Shown one piece after another: positions 1 to 7,546 of a stretch of 64,000 nt of DNA. The stretch lies in contig JACKMC010000012.1 in assembly GCA_024235595.1 (NCBI GenBank), forward strand, positions 41,147-105,146, read 5' to 3'. Source of the stretch: Zoogloeaceae bacterium (GTDB lineage Bacteria > Pseudomonadota > Gammaproteobacteria > Burkholderiales > Rhodocyclaceae). The notes beneath the pieces were generated by a model. The model did not search any database, was not told the origin of the DNA, and saw only the letters and a list, made by a program, of their open reading frames with translations. How positions within the stretch are numbered: the stretch's first letter is position 1; each line of letters starts with the position of its first letter. Both the position numbers and the translations under genes were made by a program.

Positions 1-999
1 GCGGGCCGCCACGGTCGCCGCCTCTTCAAGGCTGACGCCGCGCTGTAGCAGCGCCGCCAGCACCGCCAGCAGGTTCGACACGTTGAATCGGGCCACCATG
101 CGCGGATGCAGGCTCGCCTGCCCGCCACCCCAGTTGGCCTCGAACTGCAACCCGGCGGCGGTGGTGCGTACGCCTCGCGCAGCCAGGATCTCGGCGCCCG
201 GGACCGCAGCCAGGTTGGCATCGATCTGCGTATATCCGATCACCCGTGCTCCCCGCGAGACGAGTCGCCGCGCCAGCGCGAGACCGAAGTTGTCGTCGAG
301 GTTGATGATCGAGGCCTCGATGTCGGGAAACTCGAACAGTTTCGCCTTTGCCTCGGCATAGCGTTCCATGCTGCCGTGGTAGTCGAGATGGTCGCGGGTG
401 AGATTGGTATGGATTGCCAGGTCGAAGCGCGCTCCGTTTACGCGCCCCTGGTCAAGACCGATCGACGACACCTCCATTGCCGCCGCGCCTGCCTTCTCGC
501 GGAGGAAGTCCACCAGCAGGCGGTGCAGGGCGATCGCATCGGGGGTGGTATTGAGCCCCGGTTTGAGCGCGCCGGGGAACCCGGTGCCAAGGGTACCGAT
601 CACGCCGCAACGCAGGCCCAGGTCGGTCAACGCGCGGGCCAGCCACTGGCTCACGGTGGTCTTGCCATTGGTACCGGTAACGCCCGCCAACCACAACTGC
701 TCACTGGGTCTGCCATAGACCTCGTCGGCAAGAAATCCCGAAAGTTCGCGCAAGCCTTCCACGCCGAACTCAGGCACCGGGCAGTGCTCCGGCCGCTGCC
801 CACCCAGCGCCTCCCACAGCACCGCGGAAGGGCCGCGGGCGAGGGCCTCAGCAATGAAGCGCCGCCCGTCGCTGCGCTGCCCCGGAAACGCAAGAAACGC
901 CTCGCCAGGCGCCACGCTTCTCGAATCGGCACTCAGGCCTGCGAGGCTTACCCCCTGGGCACGCATCCGCTCGAGGAGTTGAATGGCGGCCTGGCTCAC
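1..999 (-). CDS. murE: UDP-MurNAc-tripeptide synthetase MurE (partial, C-terminus outside window)
   Basis: MurE adds a diamino acid, normally meso-diaminopimelate, to UDP-MurNAc-L-Ala-D-Glu in the cytoplasm during peptidoglycan precursor synthesis. The minus-strand frame reads into the left edge without a stop, so 333 residues are visible of a family usually near 490-510. The Mur ligase ATP-binding loop GVTGTNGKTT is present, followed by the conserved NTTPDAIALH and NLTRDHLDYHGS segments of MurE. The GTG start at 999-997 overlaps the ftsI stop as GTGA, so the two genes should be translationally coupled. The residues that select the diamino acid lie beyond the edge, so specificity for diaminopimelate is inferred from the lineage and from mpl nearby. 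Confidence 0.95.
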   Translation of the reverse strand, partial: MSQAAIQLLERMRAQGVSLAGLSADSRSVAPGEAFLAFPGQRSDGRRFIAEALARGPSAVLWEALGGQRPEHCPVPEFGVEGLRELSGFLADEVYGRPSEQLWLAGVTGTNGKTTVSQWLARALTDLGLRCGVIGTLGTGFPGALKPGLNTTPDAIALHRLLVDFLREKAGAAAMEVSSIGLDQGRVNGARFDLAIHTNLTRDHLDYHGSMERYAEAKAKLFEFPDIEASIINLDDNFGLALARRLVSRGARVIGYTQIDANLAAVPGAEILAARGVRTTAAGLQFEANWGGGQASLHPRMVARFNVSNLLAVLAALLQRGVSLEEAATVAAR

Positions 1000-2738
1000 A
1001 TGCGCTCCCGCGCCGCTTCCTGCTGCGCGACCTGCAGCGGCACCAGCGGTGCATCCGGCGCCACGCCGAGCGCGCGCAGTGCGCCGGAGGCGATCTGACC
1101 GAAGACGGGCCCGGCGACCTGACCTCCGTAGTATTCCTTGCCACTGGGTTCATCGACCATCACCGCAATCACCAGACGCGGATCCGACATCGGTGCGATG
1201 CCGACGAAAGAAGCCACATATCGACGGCTGTAGCGCCCACCCTCGAGTTTCTGCGCGGTGCCGGTCTTGCCGCCCACGCGGTAGCCGGATATCTGCGCTG
1301 CCGGTGCGGTGCCGCCGGGCTGCACCACCATCTCCAGCATTGCCCGGATTTCGCGCGCGGTCTGCGCCGAAAACACCTTGCGACCAGCGGCCGGCGTCCC
1401 GAGCTTCTTGGTCAGCGACACCGGCACGAGCTCACCATCGCGCGCAAAGGTGAGATAGGCGTGGGCCATCTGCATCACGGTGACCGAAAGGCCATGACCA
1501 TACGACATGGTGGCCTGCTCGATCGGCCGCCACGTCTTGGCAGGACGCAGGCGCCCGCCCGCCTCGCCGGGGAAGCCCAGGCCGAGGGGTGCGCCAAAGC
1601 CGAGCTTGTCGAAGAAGGTCCACATTTGCTCGGGCGGGAAGGACAGCGCGATCTTGGCGACCCCGATATTGGAAGATTTCTGGATCACCTCGGCAACCGT
1701 CAGCATGCCGTGCTTGTGCGAATCGGAGATCGTGGCGTTGCCGATGGTCATGCGTCCGGCCGAGGTATCGATCACCGTATCGAAGCGGTACCTGCCCTTC
1801 TCGAGGCCCAATGCCGCTGTAAAGGGCTTCATCGTGGAACCCGGCTCATAGGTGTCGGTGAGGGCGCGATTGCGAAGCTGCGCGCCGGTGAGTCCCTCGC
1901 GGTTGTTGGGATTGAACACCGGGTTGTTGACCAGCGCGAGCACTTCGCCGGTACGCGCATCGAGCACCACCGCACTGGCCGCCTTGGCCTTGTATTTCCT
2001 GACCACGTCGCGAAGCGCCGTATAGGCCAGGTACTGGATCTTGCTGTCGATCGAGAGCGTGACGTCACCACCCTCCTGCGGCAGGCGGATCGACTCCACG
2101 TCCTCGATGATGTGACCGCGGCGGTCCTTGATCACGCGCCGTGATCCGGGCTTGCCCATCAGCTTGCTGTCGTAGGCGAGCTCGATGCCCTCCTGGCCAT
2201 GATCGTCGACGCCGGTGAAGCCCAGCACATGGGCGGTCACCTCCCCACCGGGATAGTAGCGACGGTATTCCTGCTGCAAATGGATGCCCGGCAGCTTGAG
2301 TTCTGCAACCTTCTGCGCCACCTCCGGGGGCAATTGCCGCTTCAGGTAGGCAAAATCCTTCTCGGAAGCCAGCTTGCGGTTCAACTCACGCACATCGAGG
2401 TCCAGCAAGCCGGCGAGCCGGCGAGCCTGCGCGGGCTGCAACCTGGCGTCTTCGGGAATCGCCCACACCGACTTGACCGGCGTGCTCACCGCGAGCACGT
2501 CTCCGTTGCGATCCATGATCCGCCCGCGGGTGGCCGGCATCTCGATCACCCGCGCATAGCGGGAAGCGCCCTTGGCCTGCAGAAAATCGTCCTTCACCCC
2601 CTGCAGATAGGCCGCCCGTCCAATCAGCGCAACCGAACAGCCGAGCAGCGCCAGCAGCACGAAACGTGGCCGCCACACCGGCAAGCCCTTGTCGAGCAGC
2701 GGGTTGTGATTGAACGTCACTCCATGGGCGCGCTTCAT
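996..2738 (-). CDS. ftsI: Peptidoglycan D,D-transpeptidase FtsI (PBP3)
   Basis: This is the septal class B penicillin-binding protein that cross-links peptidoglycan at the division site. The 580-residue product has a short cytoplasmic N-terminus, a membrane anchor at about residues 24-45, the PBP dimerisation region starting near PATRGRIMDRNGD (68-80), and a transpeptidase domain. All three catalytic motifs are present: STMK (serine 301, lysine 304), SSN (355-357) and KTGT (491-494). I chose the ATG at 2738 because it overlaps the ftsL stop as ATGA and because FtsI proteins begin close to the anchor; the frame stays open 42 codons further upstream without homology. It sits in the usual order ftsL-ftsI-murE. 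Confidence 0.96.
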   Translation of the reverse strand: MKRAHGVTFNHNPLLDKGLPVWRPRFVLLALLGCSVALIGRAAYLQGVKDDFLQAKGASRYARVIEMPATRGRIMDRNGDVLAVSTPVKSVWAIPEDARLQPAQARRLAGLLDLDVRELNRKLASEKDFAYLKRQLPPEVAQKVAELKLPGIHLQQEYRRYYPGGEVTAHVLGFTGVDDHGQEGIELAYDSKLMGKPGSRRVIKDRRGHIIEDVESIRLPQEGGDVTLSIDSKIQYLAYTALRDVVRKYKAKAASAVVLDARTGEVLALVNNPVFNPNNREGLTGAQLRNRALTDTYEPGSTMKPFTAALGLEKGRYRFDTVIDTSAGRMTIGNATISDSHKHGMLTVAEVIQKSSNIGVAKIALSFPPEQMWTFFDKLGFGAPLGLGFPGEAGGRLRPAKTWRPIEQATMSYGHGLSVTVMQMAHAYLTFARDGELVPVSLTKKLGTPAAGRKVFSAQTAREIRAMLEMVVQPGGTAPAAQISGYRVGGKTGTAQKLEGGRYSRRYVASFVGIAPMSDPRLVIAVMVDEPSGKEYYGGQVAGPVFGQIASGALRALGVAPDAPLVPLQVAQQEAARERM

Positions 2739-3001
2739 TTCGTCACCTCGACCACCACCAGCGTGCCATCGGCTGGTGGACGCATGCCGAGGCGCTCGCG
2801 GGCGATCTTTTCGACGCGCGCATGCGAGGCCCAGGTACTTTGCTCGAGCTGGAGCTGCCCCCACTCGACCTCGAGTTCGTGCATGCCGGTCTGCTCACGC
2901 TCATATTCCGAATAGAACTTCCGCGCCTGATGCTGGGCCGCCACCAGACCCAGAGCGCTCAGCACCACCAATAGCACCAGAATTGCGTTCATGCGTCCCA
3001 T
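2735..3001 (-). CDS. ftsL: Cell division protein FtsL
   Basis: FtsL is a small bitopic membrane protein of the FtsQBL divisome subcomplex. The 88-residue product has one N-terminal membrane segment (about residues 5-22, NAILVLLVVLSALGLVAA), followed by a periplasmic leucine/glutamate-rich helix typical of the FtsL coiled coil, ending in the conserved VEKIARERLGM stretch. Primary sequence is weakly conserved in this family; size, topology and its place between rsmH and ftsI carry the call. The start lies one base after the rsmH stop, and the stop overlaps ftsI. A second ATG three codons in is an alternative start. Confidence 0.93.
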   Translation of the reverse strand: MGRMNAILVLLVVLSALGLVAAQHQARKFYSEYEREQTGMHELEVEWGQLQLEQSTWASHARVEKIARERLGMRPPADGTLVVVEVTK

Positions 3002-3002
3002 C

Positions 3003-3935
3003 TCAAGCCCCCAGTCGCTCGGCCACCCGCATCACGGCGCTGCGCGATCGCGGATTGGCGGAGACTTCGGCCGAAGAAGGTCGCACCGCCTTTCCAACCA
3101 GCCGCATTTCGGGCGCGGGCATTTCGGCCGCCCTGAGCGGCAACCGGGAAGGCAGTTGTGGCGGACGCGAGGCATCGCGCATGAAGCGCTTGACGATGCG
3201 ATCTTCGAGCGAATGAAAGCTGATGACCACCAGGCGCCCACCGGGCTTGAGCCTCGCCATGCACTGCGGCAGCGCTAGCGCAAGCTCCTCGAGTTCCTGG
3301 TTGATGAAAATCCGTAGAGCCTGGAAGGTGCGCGTCGCGGGATGCTGGCCCGGCTCGCGTGTGCGGACCGCCTTCTCCACGATCTCGGCAAGTTGTCGAG
3401 TGGTTGTAACAGGCTGCCCTTCCCGAGCAGCAACAATCGCCTTTGCAATCGCATAAGCAAACCGCTCTTCTCCATAATCCCTTATGACCTCCGTAATCTG
3501 GCCGAGCTCAGCCGTTGCCAGCCAATCCGCCACGGTGAAACCGCGGCTGGTATCCATTCGCATGTCGAGCGGCGCATCGAACCTGAAGCTCATGCCGCGT
3601 GCCGCGTCGTCGAGTTGGGGTGAGGAAACCCCGATATCCAGCAACACGCCGTCCACTGCATGGATGTCGAGGTGGTCGAGCATCTCTGCGAAGTGGCTGA
3701 ACGCTTCGTGAATCAAGGTGAAGCGGGGGTCCTTGATCGACTCCCCCGCCGCGATCGCCGTCGGATCGCGGTCGAAGGCGATCAATCGCCCCGCCGGGCC
3801 GAGGCGCTCGAGGATGAGCCTGCTGTGACCGCCGCGACCGAAGGTGCCATCCACGTAGACCCCGTCCGCAACGATGCCCAGCGCCTCGACCGCCTCGCAG
3901 AGCAACACGCTGGTGTGTTCCGGCATGGCGATCAC
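3003..3935 (-). CDS. rsmH: 16S rRNA (cytosine-1402 N4) methyltransferase RsmH
   Basis: RsmH (MraW) N4-methylates C1402 in the ribosomal P site using S-adenosylmethionine; the same base is 2'-O-methylated by RsmI, also in this window. The SAM-binding motif VDGTFGRGGHS lies at residues 28-38, DGVLLDIGVSSPQLD follows, and the length of 310 is normal. The GTG at 3935 overlaps the mraZ stop (GTGA) and has a GGAGG about 10 bases upstream inside mraZ, so I prefer it over the ATG at 3926, which is too far from that ribosome binding site. Translation is therefore probably coupled to mraZ. Confidence 0.95.
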   Translation of the reverse strand: MIAMPEHTSVLLCEAVEALGIVADGVYVDGTFGRGGHSRLILERLGPAGRLIAFDRDPTAIAAGESIKDPRFTLIHEAFSHFAEMLDHLDIHAVDGVLLDIGVSSPQLDDAARGMSFRFDAPLDMRMDTSRGFTVADWLATAELGQITEVIRDYGEERFAYAIAKAIVAAREGQPVTTTRQLAEIVEKAVRTREPGQHPATRTFQALRIFINQELEELALALPQCMARLKPGGRLVVISFHSLEDRIVKRFMRDASRPPQLPSRLPLRAAEMPAPEMRLVGKAVRPSSAEVSANPRSRSAVMRVAERLGA

Positions 3936-4378
3936 AACGAGAAGTCCTCCATGCCCGGCGGCAGCAGATCCGCCCCCATCGCCAGCATGGCTTCCTGCTG
4001 AGCCGCCCAGCCGGCATCCGACCAGAGTTCGAAATGCGACCCCTGGCCGACCAGCCAGACCTTCTTGTCGAGTTGTGCGAAGTTGCGCAGCTCAGGGGCG
4101 ATCAATACGCGGCCGGCGCTGTCGAGAGTCTCGTCGCGCGCGAAGCCGACCAGCAGGCGCTTGAGAAATGCGGCCTTCTGCTCCAGGCTCGAACCGGCAA
4201 GGACCTTTTCCTTGATGGGCTCCCAGGCGGGAGCCGGATAAACAAGGAGGCAGCGATGGGGATGCGCGGTCAACACCAAGTGGCCGTCCGCGATCGTGGA
4301 CAGGGCGACGCGATGGCGAGTCGGTATCGCTACCCGCCCTTTCGCATCGAGGTTGAGCGCCGCCGCCCCCTGAAACAT
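3932..4378 (-). CDS. mraZ: Transcriptional regulator MraZ
   Basis: MraZ is an AbrB-like, ring-forming DNA-binding protein that represses the first promoter of the division and cell wall cluster in E. coli. The 148-residue product has the two family signatures: DAKGR at 11-15 and DSAGR at 86-90, one per half of the internally duplicated fold. The ATG at 4378 was chosen over an upstream in-frame start because MraZ proteins begin with MFQG or a similar sequence, and a GGGG stretch sits about 5 bases upstream. Its own promoter carries phased GTGG boxes (see separate entries), so autoregulation is very likely. Confidence 0.96.
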   Translation of the reverse strand: MFQGAAALNLDAKGRVAIPTRHRVALSTIADGHLVLTAHPHRCLLVYPAPAWEPIKEKVLAGSSLEQKAAFLKRLLVGFARDETLDSAGRVLIAPELRNFAQLDKKVWLVGQGSHFELWSDAGWAAQQEAMLAMGADLLPPGMEDFSL

Positions 4379-4419
4379 CGTTTCCCCTTTTCTTGGTCTT
4401 CGAGGAGAGCGCCCGAGCG

Positions 4420-4453
4420 ACACTTTCCCCCACTTTTCTCCACTAATTACCAC
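4420..4453 (-). promoter_or_regulatory. MraZ operator: four GTGG/GTGT boxes at 10-bp spacing
   Basis: Read on the minus strand, GTGGT starts at 4453, GTGGA at 4443, GTGGG at 4433 and GTGTC at 4423, each exactly one helical turn apart, with A/G-rich spacers (AATTA, GAAAA, GGAAA). MraZ is known to bind direct repeats of this type (TGGG or AAAGTG cores separated by five bases) near its own promoter. The row starts in the -10 hexamer and covers the expected transcription start, which fits repression by promoter occlusion. Confidence 0.8.
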
Positions 4454-4480
4454 TCTAGAGCAAAGGCCACCACCGGTCAA
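4452..4480 (-). promoter_or_regulatory. Probable sigma70-type promoter of the mraZ/dcw cluster
   Basis: On the minus strand a -35 hexamer TTGACC (4480-4475) is followed after exactly 17 bases by a -10 hexamer TAGAGT (4457-4452). Five of six and four of six bases fit the consensus. The first MraZ box begins inside the -10 element. The implied mRNA leader before mraZ is about 65-70 bases long. Confidence 0.7.
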
Positions 4481-4628
4481 GTTGGCCTATCGGGAATTCT
4501 CGTGTTGACACAATGACTTAGCGAAACCGACCGAGGACGCACCAGGAGTGAAAAAAGTCCTTCAAAATCAAACCTGATAGCGCTTAAAGCTGAGAAACGG
4601 CCGCAACGGGACTGCGGACGCGCCCCGG

Positions 4629-4673
4629 GTGGGAGAAAGTGGAGAAAACATGGGGGCGGTGAGGAAAAGTGGG
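4629..4673 (+). promoter_or_regulatory. Second MraZ-box-like array (five 10-bp phased units)
   Basis: On the plus strand GTGGG (4629), GTGGA (4639), CATGG (4649), GTGAG (4659) and GTGGG (4669) recur every 10 bases. The decamer GTGGAGAAAA is identical to one unit of the mraZ operator. The array points the opposite way, lies about 175 bp upstream of the mraZ array, and abuts the 3' end of rnpB. MraZ binding is inferred from sequence alone. Confidence 0.5.
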
Positions 4674-5130
4674 AAGCCCGCCGATAAGCCGGGTTCTGTC
4701 GAGCGATCTTGCGACCGCCGGGCAGTCATTCCTCTGGACTGCACGTTACCGTGCAGTTCTAGCAGCCTACCCGGGAGCGACGCGAGCCACGTCGATGCTC
4801 CCCTATTTGGCCTTGCCCCGGATGGGGTTTACCGTGCCGTCCGTGTCGCCACGTCCGCGGTGGGCTCTTACCCCACCTTTTCACCCTTGCCCGGCATCTG
4901 TTGCCGTCGGCGGTTCATTTTCTGTTGCCCGCACGGCGGATCTCGGGGCACGCCCCACCGGCCGAAGCCGGCACAGATCGATCCATCCGCACGAATCACC
5001 CCTTCGGGCGATACTTTCCGTCGCTTTTGCCTTGCGGCTTATGACGCCCGGCCGTTAGCCGGCATCCTGCTCTGAGGGGCCCGGACTTTCCTCGATGCTT
5101 GCACACCGCGACTGCCTGGCGAACTTCCCG
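4671..5130 (-). ncRNA. rnpB: RNase P RNA (M1 RNA, bacterial type A)
   Basis: This is the catalytic RNA that removes 5' leaders from pre-tRNAs together with the RnpA protein. On the minus strand the conserved blocks occur in order: GAGGAAAGTCCGGGC near the 5' end, GCAAGGCCAAATAGGGG, GGGTAGGCTGCT, and ACAGAACCCGGCTTATCGG near the 3' end. The 5' GGGAAGTTCGCC can pair with the 3' GGCGGGCTTCCC to form helix P1, which fixes both ends to within a few bases. The resulting RNA is about 460 nt, longer than the usual 340-400. The extra length is concentrated at about 4929-5012 (see findings). No strong intrinsic terminator follows; only a weak CCGCA/TGCGG hairpin is visible near 4603-4619. Confidence 0.95.
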
Positions 5131-5136
5131 CGGCGG

Positions 5137-5142
5137 ATTATA
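5137..5142 (-). promoter_or_regulatory. -10 element of the rnpB promoter
   Basis: A perfect TATAAT on the minus strand ends six bases before the first base of helix P1, which puts the transcription start at about 5130. No good -35 hexamer is visible at 17 bases; the region there is GC-rich. Confidence 0.65.
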
Positions 5143-5167
5143 CGCATGCCCCGGCCCGGCGGTTGGA

Positions 5168-5989
5168 CTATTCCGGCGACAAGCCGCTTCGGCGTCGCGG
5201 CCGGAACTGGCGCGTATCCAGATAGTAGTCGCGGCATTCACTGTGATGGGTCACACCAGGAATGCCCAGCAAGGGCAAGGCGGAGAATTCGCGCGGCGAG
5301 CGAAAGCGGCTGTCATCCGCGATTCGCGCCGCCAGCCAAGCGTCCAGTTCCTCGCAGCGACGCTCGGTTGGCAGCTCAAACCACGCGCGGCTCACCGGCC
5401 GGTACAAGGCCTTGCCGCAAAGCCCGATGAACGGCTCGCGCAGCAGATCGAGACTGGCATGGCCGAACACCGAGAAGTCCATCGCCCCGGCCAGCCTGGC
5501 GCGTCGTGTCCAGAACACCGACTCCCACTCGTGCGCGGCCAGTGCTTCGGCCAGTTCGGGCAAGGCCGTACTGACCACCACGCCGCATTCGTCGAACTGG
5601 GTCAGTGCATCACGCACCGGGCCGCGGCGGCGTGCGTCGCCCTCCTGGCGCTCGATCTCCCGCAGGTGCCGGACATTGAGGGCGCGCTTGCTTTGCGGAT
5701 AGACGGCCCACACCAGGGCATTGAAGAAATCGTGCCAGTCGCCCGGCCGGGTCGCCACTTCGCCCGTCCTGGCGATGCGCTGCTCATAGCCGAGCGCAAC
5801 ATCCGCCGACGGCAAGGCGAAGCGCAGCGGTGCGCCGGCGCTCGAGATCAGCCCGGGGACGCGCGTCGCGACGATCTCGTTGAGTCGCCTGCAGTCAGGC
5901 AAGGCCCCCGCGCCGGCCAACCTCAGGAGATCCCCAAAAGGCCGGTAGAGGGGCCGATCCGCAAGTTCGAGTGCGCCGCCCGGAATCAC
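5168..5989 (-). CDS. DUF3025 domain-containing protein
   Basis: The 273-residue protein matches my recollection of the DUF3025 family of proteobacterial proteins, with conserved stretches such as DWHDFFNALVW, FPQSKRALN-like YPQSKRALNVRH, and VFGHASLDLLREPFIGLCGKAL. No signal peptide or membrane segment is visible, so it is probably cytoplasmic. The biochemical role is unknown to me. The start is the GTG at 5989-5987, which overlaps the stop of the lipoprotein gene upstream (GTGA). With pyrC it appears to form a three-gene operon that ends next to rnpB. Confidence 0.75.
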   Translation of the reverse strand: MIPGGALELADRPLYRPFGDLLRLAGAGALPDCRRLNEIVATRVPGLISSAGAPLRFALPSADVALGYEQRIARTGEVATRPGDWHDFFNALVWAVYPQSKRALNVRHLREIERQEGDARRRGPVRDALTQFDECGVVVSTALPELAEALAAHEWESVFWTRRARLAGAMDFSVFGHASLDLLREPFIGLCGKALYRPVSRAWFELPTERRCEELDAWLAARIADDSRFRSPREFSALPLLGIPGVTHHSECRDYYLDTRQFRPRRRSGLSPE

Positions 5990-6435
5990 CGATTACCGTC
6001 ACCCAACCTGGCGGGCGGCTCGGATGGGTCGAAGACGATCGCACCATCGCGCATCACGAAAACGCCCACTTCGCGGCCCGGTGGCGTCGCCGGCGGGTCG
6101 GTCCATTCCTGGACGCGGCACTTCTCGGGGCTGGCGAGATACCAATACTGCCGGTCGTGGATTGCCCACAGGTCGTCGCCCGCCTCATAGACCTCGACTT
6201 TCACGCTCGCCGTGGTTCCCGGCCTGATCGCGAAGCGTCGCTGGCACTTGGGCATCTTCGACAGCACCAGTGCCTGCTCCACCTCGCTGCTCCAGAACCA
6301 GCGCTGTTCGCGCACCAGTGAGATTGCGTACGCTGCGCCATCGATCATGTAGGGCGCAGCGGCGTTCTCGCAGCCGCTGAGCGCCGCGGCGAGCAGGACC
6401 GGCACGGCGAAGTTCAGGGCAGCGGCTCTATGCAT
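5986..6435 (-). CDS. Small outer-membrane-type lipoprotein, unknown function
   Basis: The 149-residue product begins with a short charged N-terminus, a hydrophobic core and the lipobox LSGC, so cysteine 22 should be lipidated after signal peptidase II cleavage. The residue after the cysteine is Glu, not Asp, which favours outer membrane sorting. The mature part has two further cysteines (in KCQRR and EKCRVQ) that could form a disulfide. I recognise no domain. It starts 12 bases after the pyrC stop and overlaps the DUF3025 gene, so all three are probably cotranscribed. Confidence 0.7.
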   Translation of the reverse strand: MHRAAALNFAVPVLLAAALSGCENAAAPYMIDGAAYAISLVREQRWFWSSEVEQALVLSKMPKCQRRFAIRPGTTASVKVEVYEAGDDLWAIHDRQYWYLASPEKCRVQEWTDPPATPPGREVGVFVMRDGAIVFDPSEPPARLGDGNR

Positions 6436-6447
6436 CGAATGTTCCCG

Positions 6448-7482
6448 TCAGGCGAGGCGCCAGGCGATCTGCTCGCCCGCCCGCAGCGGAACGAGAGGAT
6501 CGTCGGCAAGATAATCGAGCGTCGGTGGCACGCTCCAGGCATCGCGCACCAGCGTCAAGGTGTCGGTGTTGCGTGGCAGCCGATAGAAATCGGGGCCATT
6601 GAAGCTCGCGAATCCCTCCAGCCTGTCGAGCGCTCCCGCGGCCTCGAACGCCTCCGCGTACAGCTCGATCCCGGCATGCGCGGAATAGCAGCCGGCACAG
6701 CCGCAGGCCGCCTCCTTGGCGCTGCGCGAGTGCGGCGCCGAGTCGGTACCGAGAAAGAATTTCTTGCTGCCCGAGGTGGCGACCTCGACCAGCGCCTCGC
6801 GATGCGTCTCGCGCTTTAGCACCGGCAGGCAGAAATGATGCGGGCGGATGCCGCCGACGAAGATCGCATTGCGATTGAGCAGCAGGTGGTGGGCGGTAAT
6901 GGTGGCACCGATGTTCTCGCCTGCAGCGGTCACGAACTGCGCCGCTTCCTTGGTGGTGATGTGCTCGAAGACGATGCGCAGATCGGGGAAACGCGCCGCA
7001 AGTGGCGCCAGAGTGCGATCGATAAAGACACGCTCGCGATCAAAGATATCCACATCAGCATGAGTCACCTCGCCATGTACGCACAGCACCATGTTGCACG
7101 CGGCCATCGCCTCGAGCACCGGATAGACCTTCTGGATATCGGTCACCCCCGCATCCGAGTTGGTGGTCGCCCCCGCCGGGTAAAGCTTCACCGCATGGAT
7201 GAAACCGCAGGACCGGGCCCGCTCGATTTCAGCGGCCTGCGTGTTGTCCGTGAGATATAGCGTCATCAGCGGCTCGAACTTTAGCCCTTGCGGCAAGGCC
7301 GCGAGGATGCGTTCGCGATAGGCCGCGGCCTGGGCCACCGTAGTGATCGGCGGACGCAGGTTCGGCATGATGATGGCGCGGCCGAAACGGCGGGCCGTAT
7401 CGGGCAGCACGGCCGCGAGCGCGGCGTCGTCGCGCAGGTGAAGATGCCAGTCGTCGGGGCGGGTGATGGTGAGCGTCTGCAT
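6448..7482 (-). CDS. pyrC: Dihydroorotase PyrC (class II)
   Basis: PyrC cyclises N-carbamoyl-L-aspartate to dihydroorotate in pyrimidine synthesis. The 344-residue length suits the E. coli-type monofunctional enzyme. The zinc ligands HLH are His13 and His15 in DDWHLHLRD; Lys99 in HAVKLYPAG is the expected carbamylated bridging lysine; further metal ligands are in CVHGE and IVFEHITTKEA; and TDSAPHS matches the catalytic aspartate loop. The ATG at 7482 is preceded by a GCGGAC-type leader and a (TCAA)-repeat stretch. A TATAAT sits about 50 bases upstream. Confidence 0.95.
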   Translation of the reverse strand: MQTLTITRPDDWHLHLRDDAALAAVLPDTARRFGRAIIMPNLRPPITTVAQAAAYRERILAALPQGLKFEPLMTLYLTDNTQAAEIERARSCGFIHAVKLYPAGATTNSDAGVTDIQKVYPVLEAMAACNMVLCVHGEVTHADVDIFDRERVFIDRTLAPLAARFPDLRIVFEHITTKEAAQFVTAAGENIGATITAHHLLLNRNAIFVGGIRPHHFCLPVLKRETHREALVEVATSGSKKFFLGTDSAPHSRSAKEAACGCAGCYSAHAGIELYAEAFEAAGALDRLEGFASFNGPDFYRLPRNTDTLTLVRDAWSVPPTLDYLADDPLVPLRAGEQIAWRLA

Positions 7483-7531
7483 GGAAGTCCGCTTGATTGA
7501 TTGATCGGCTTGAATCCGTCGGCTGCCGGTG

Positions 7532-7537
7532 ATTATA
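7532..7537 (-). promoter_or_regulatory. -10 element for the pyrC operon
   Basis: A perfect TATAAT occurs on the minus strand in the short gap between rsmI and pyrC. A -35 hexamer at 17 bases is poor (TCAAGC). The leader carries three tandem TCAA units (about 7495-7506) between this element and the pyrC start. Confidence 0.5.
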
Positions 7538-7546
7538 GCCGCCGCG

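Noticed and set aside
106..1098. 330-codon plus-strand open frame
   Set aside because: It is antisense to murE and the end of ftsI.
4629..5075. 148-codon plus-strand open frame over rnpB
   Set aside because: The strand and conserved blocks identify RNase P RNA in the other direction; a protein here is not credible.
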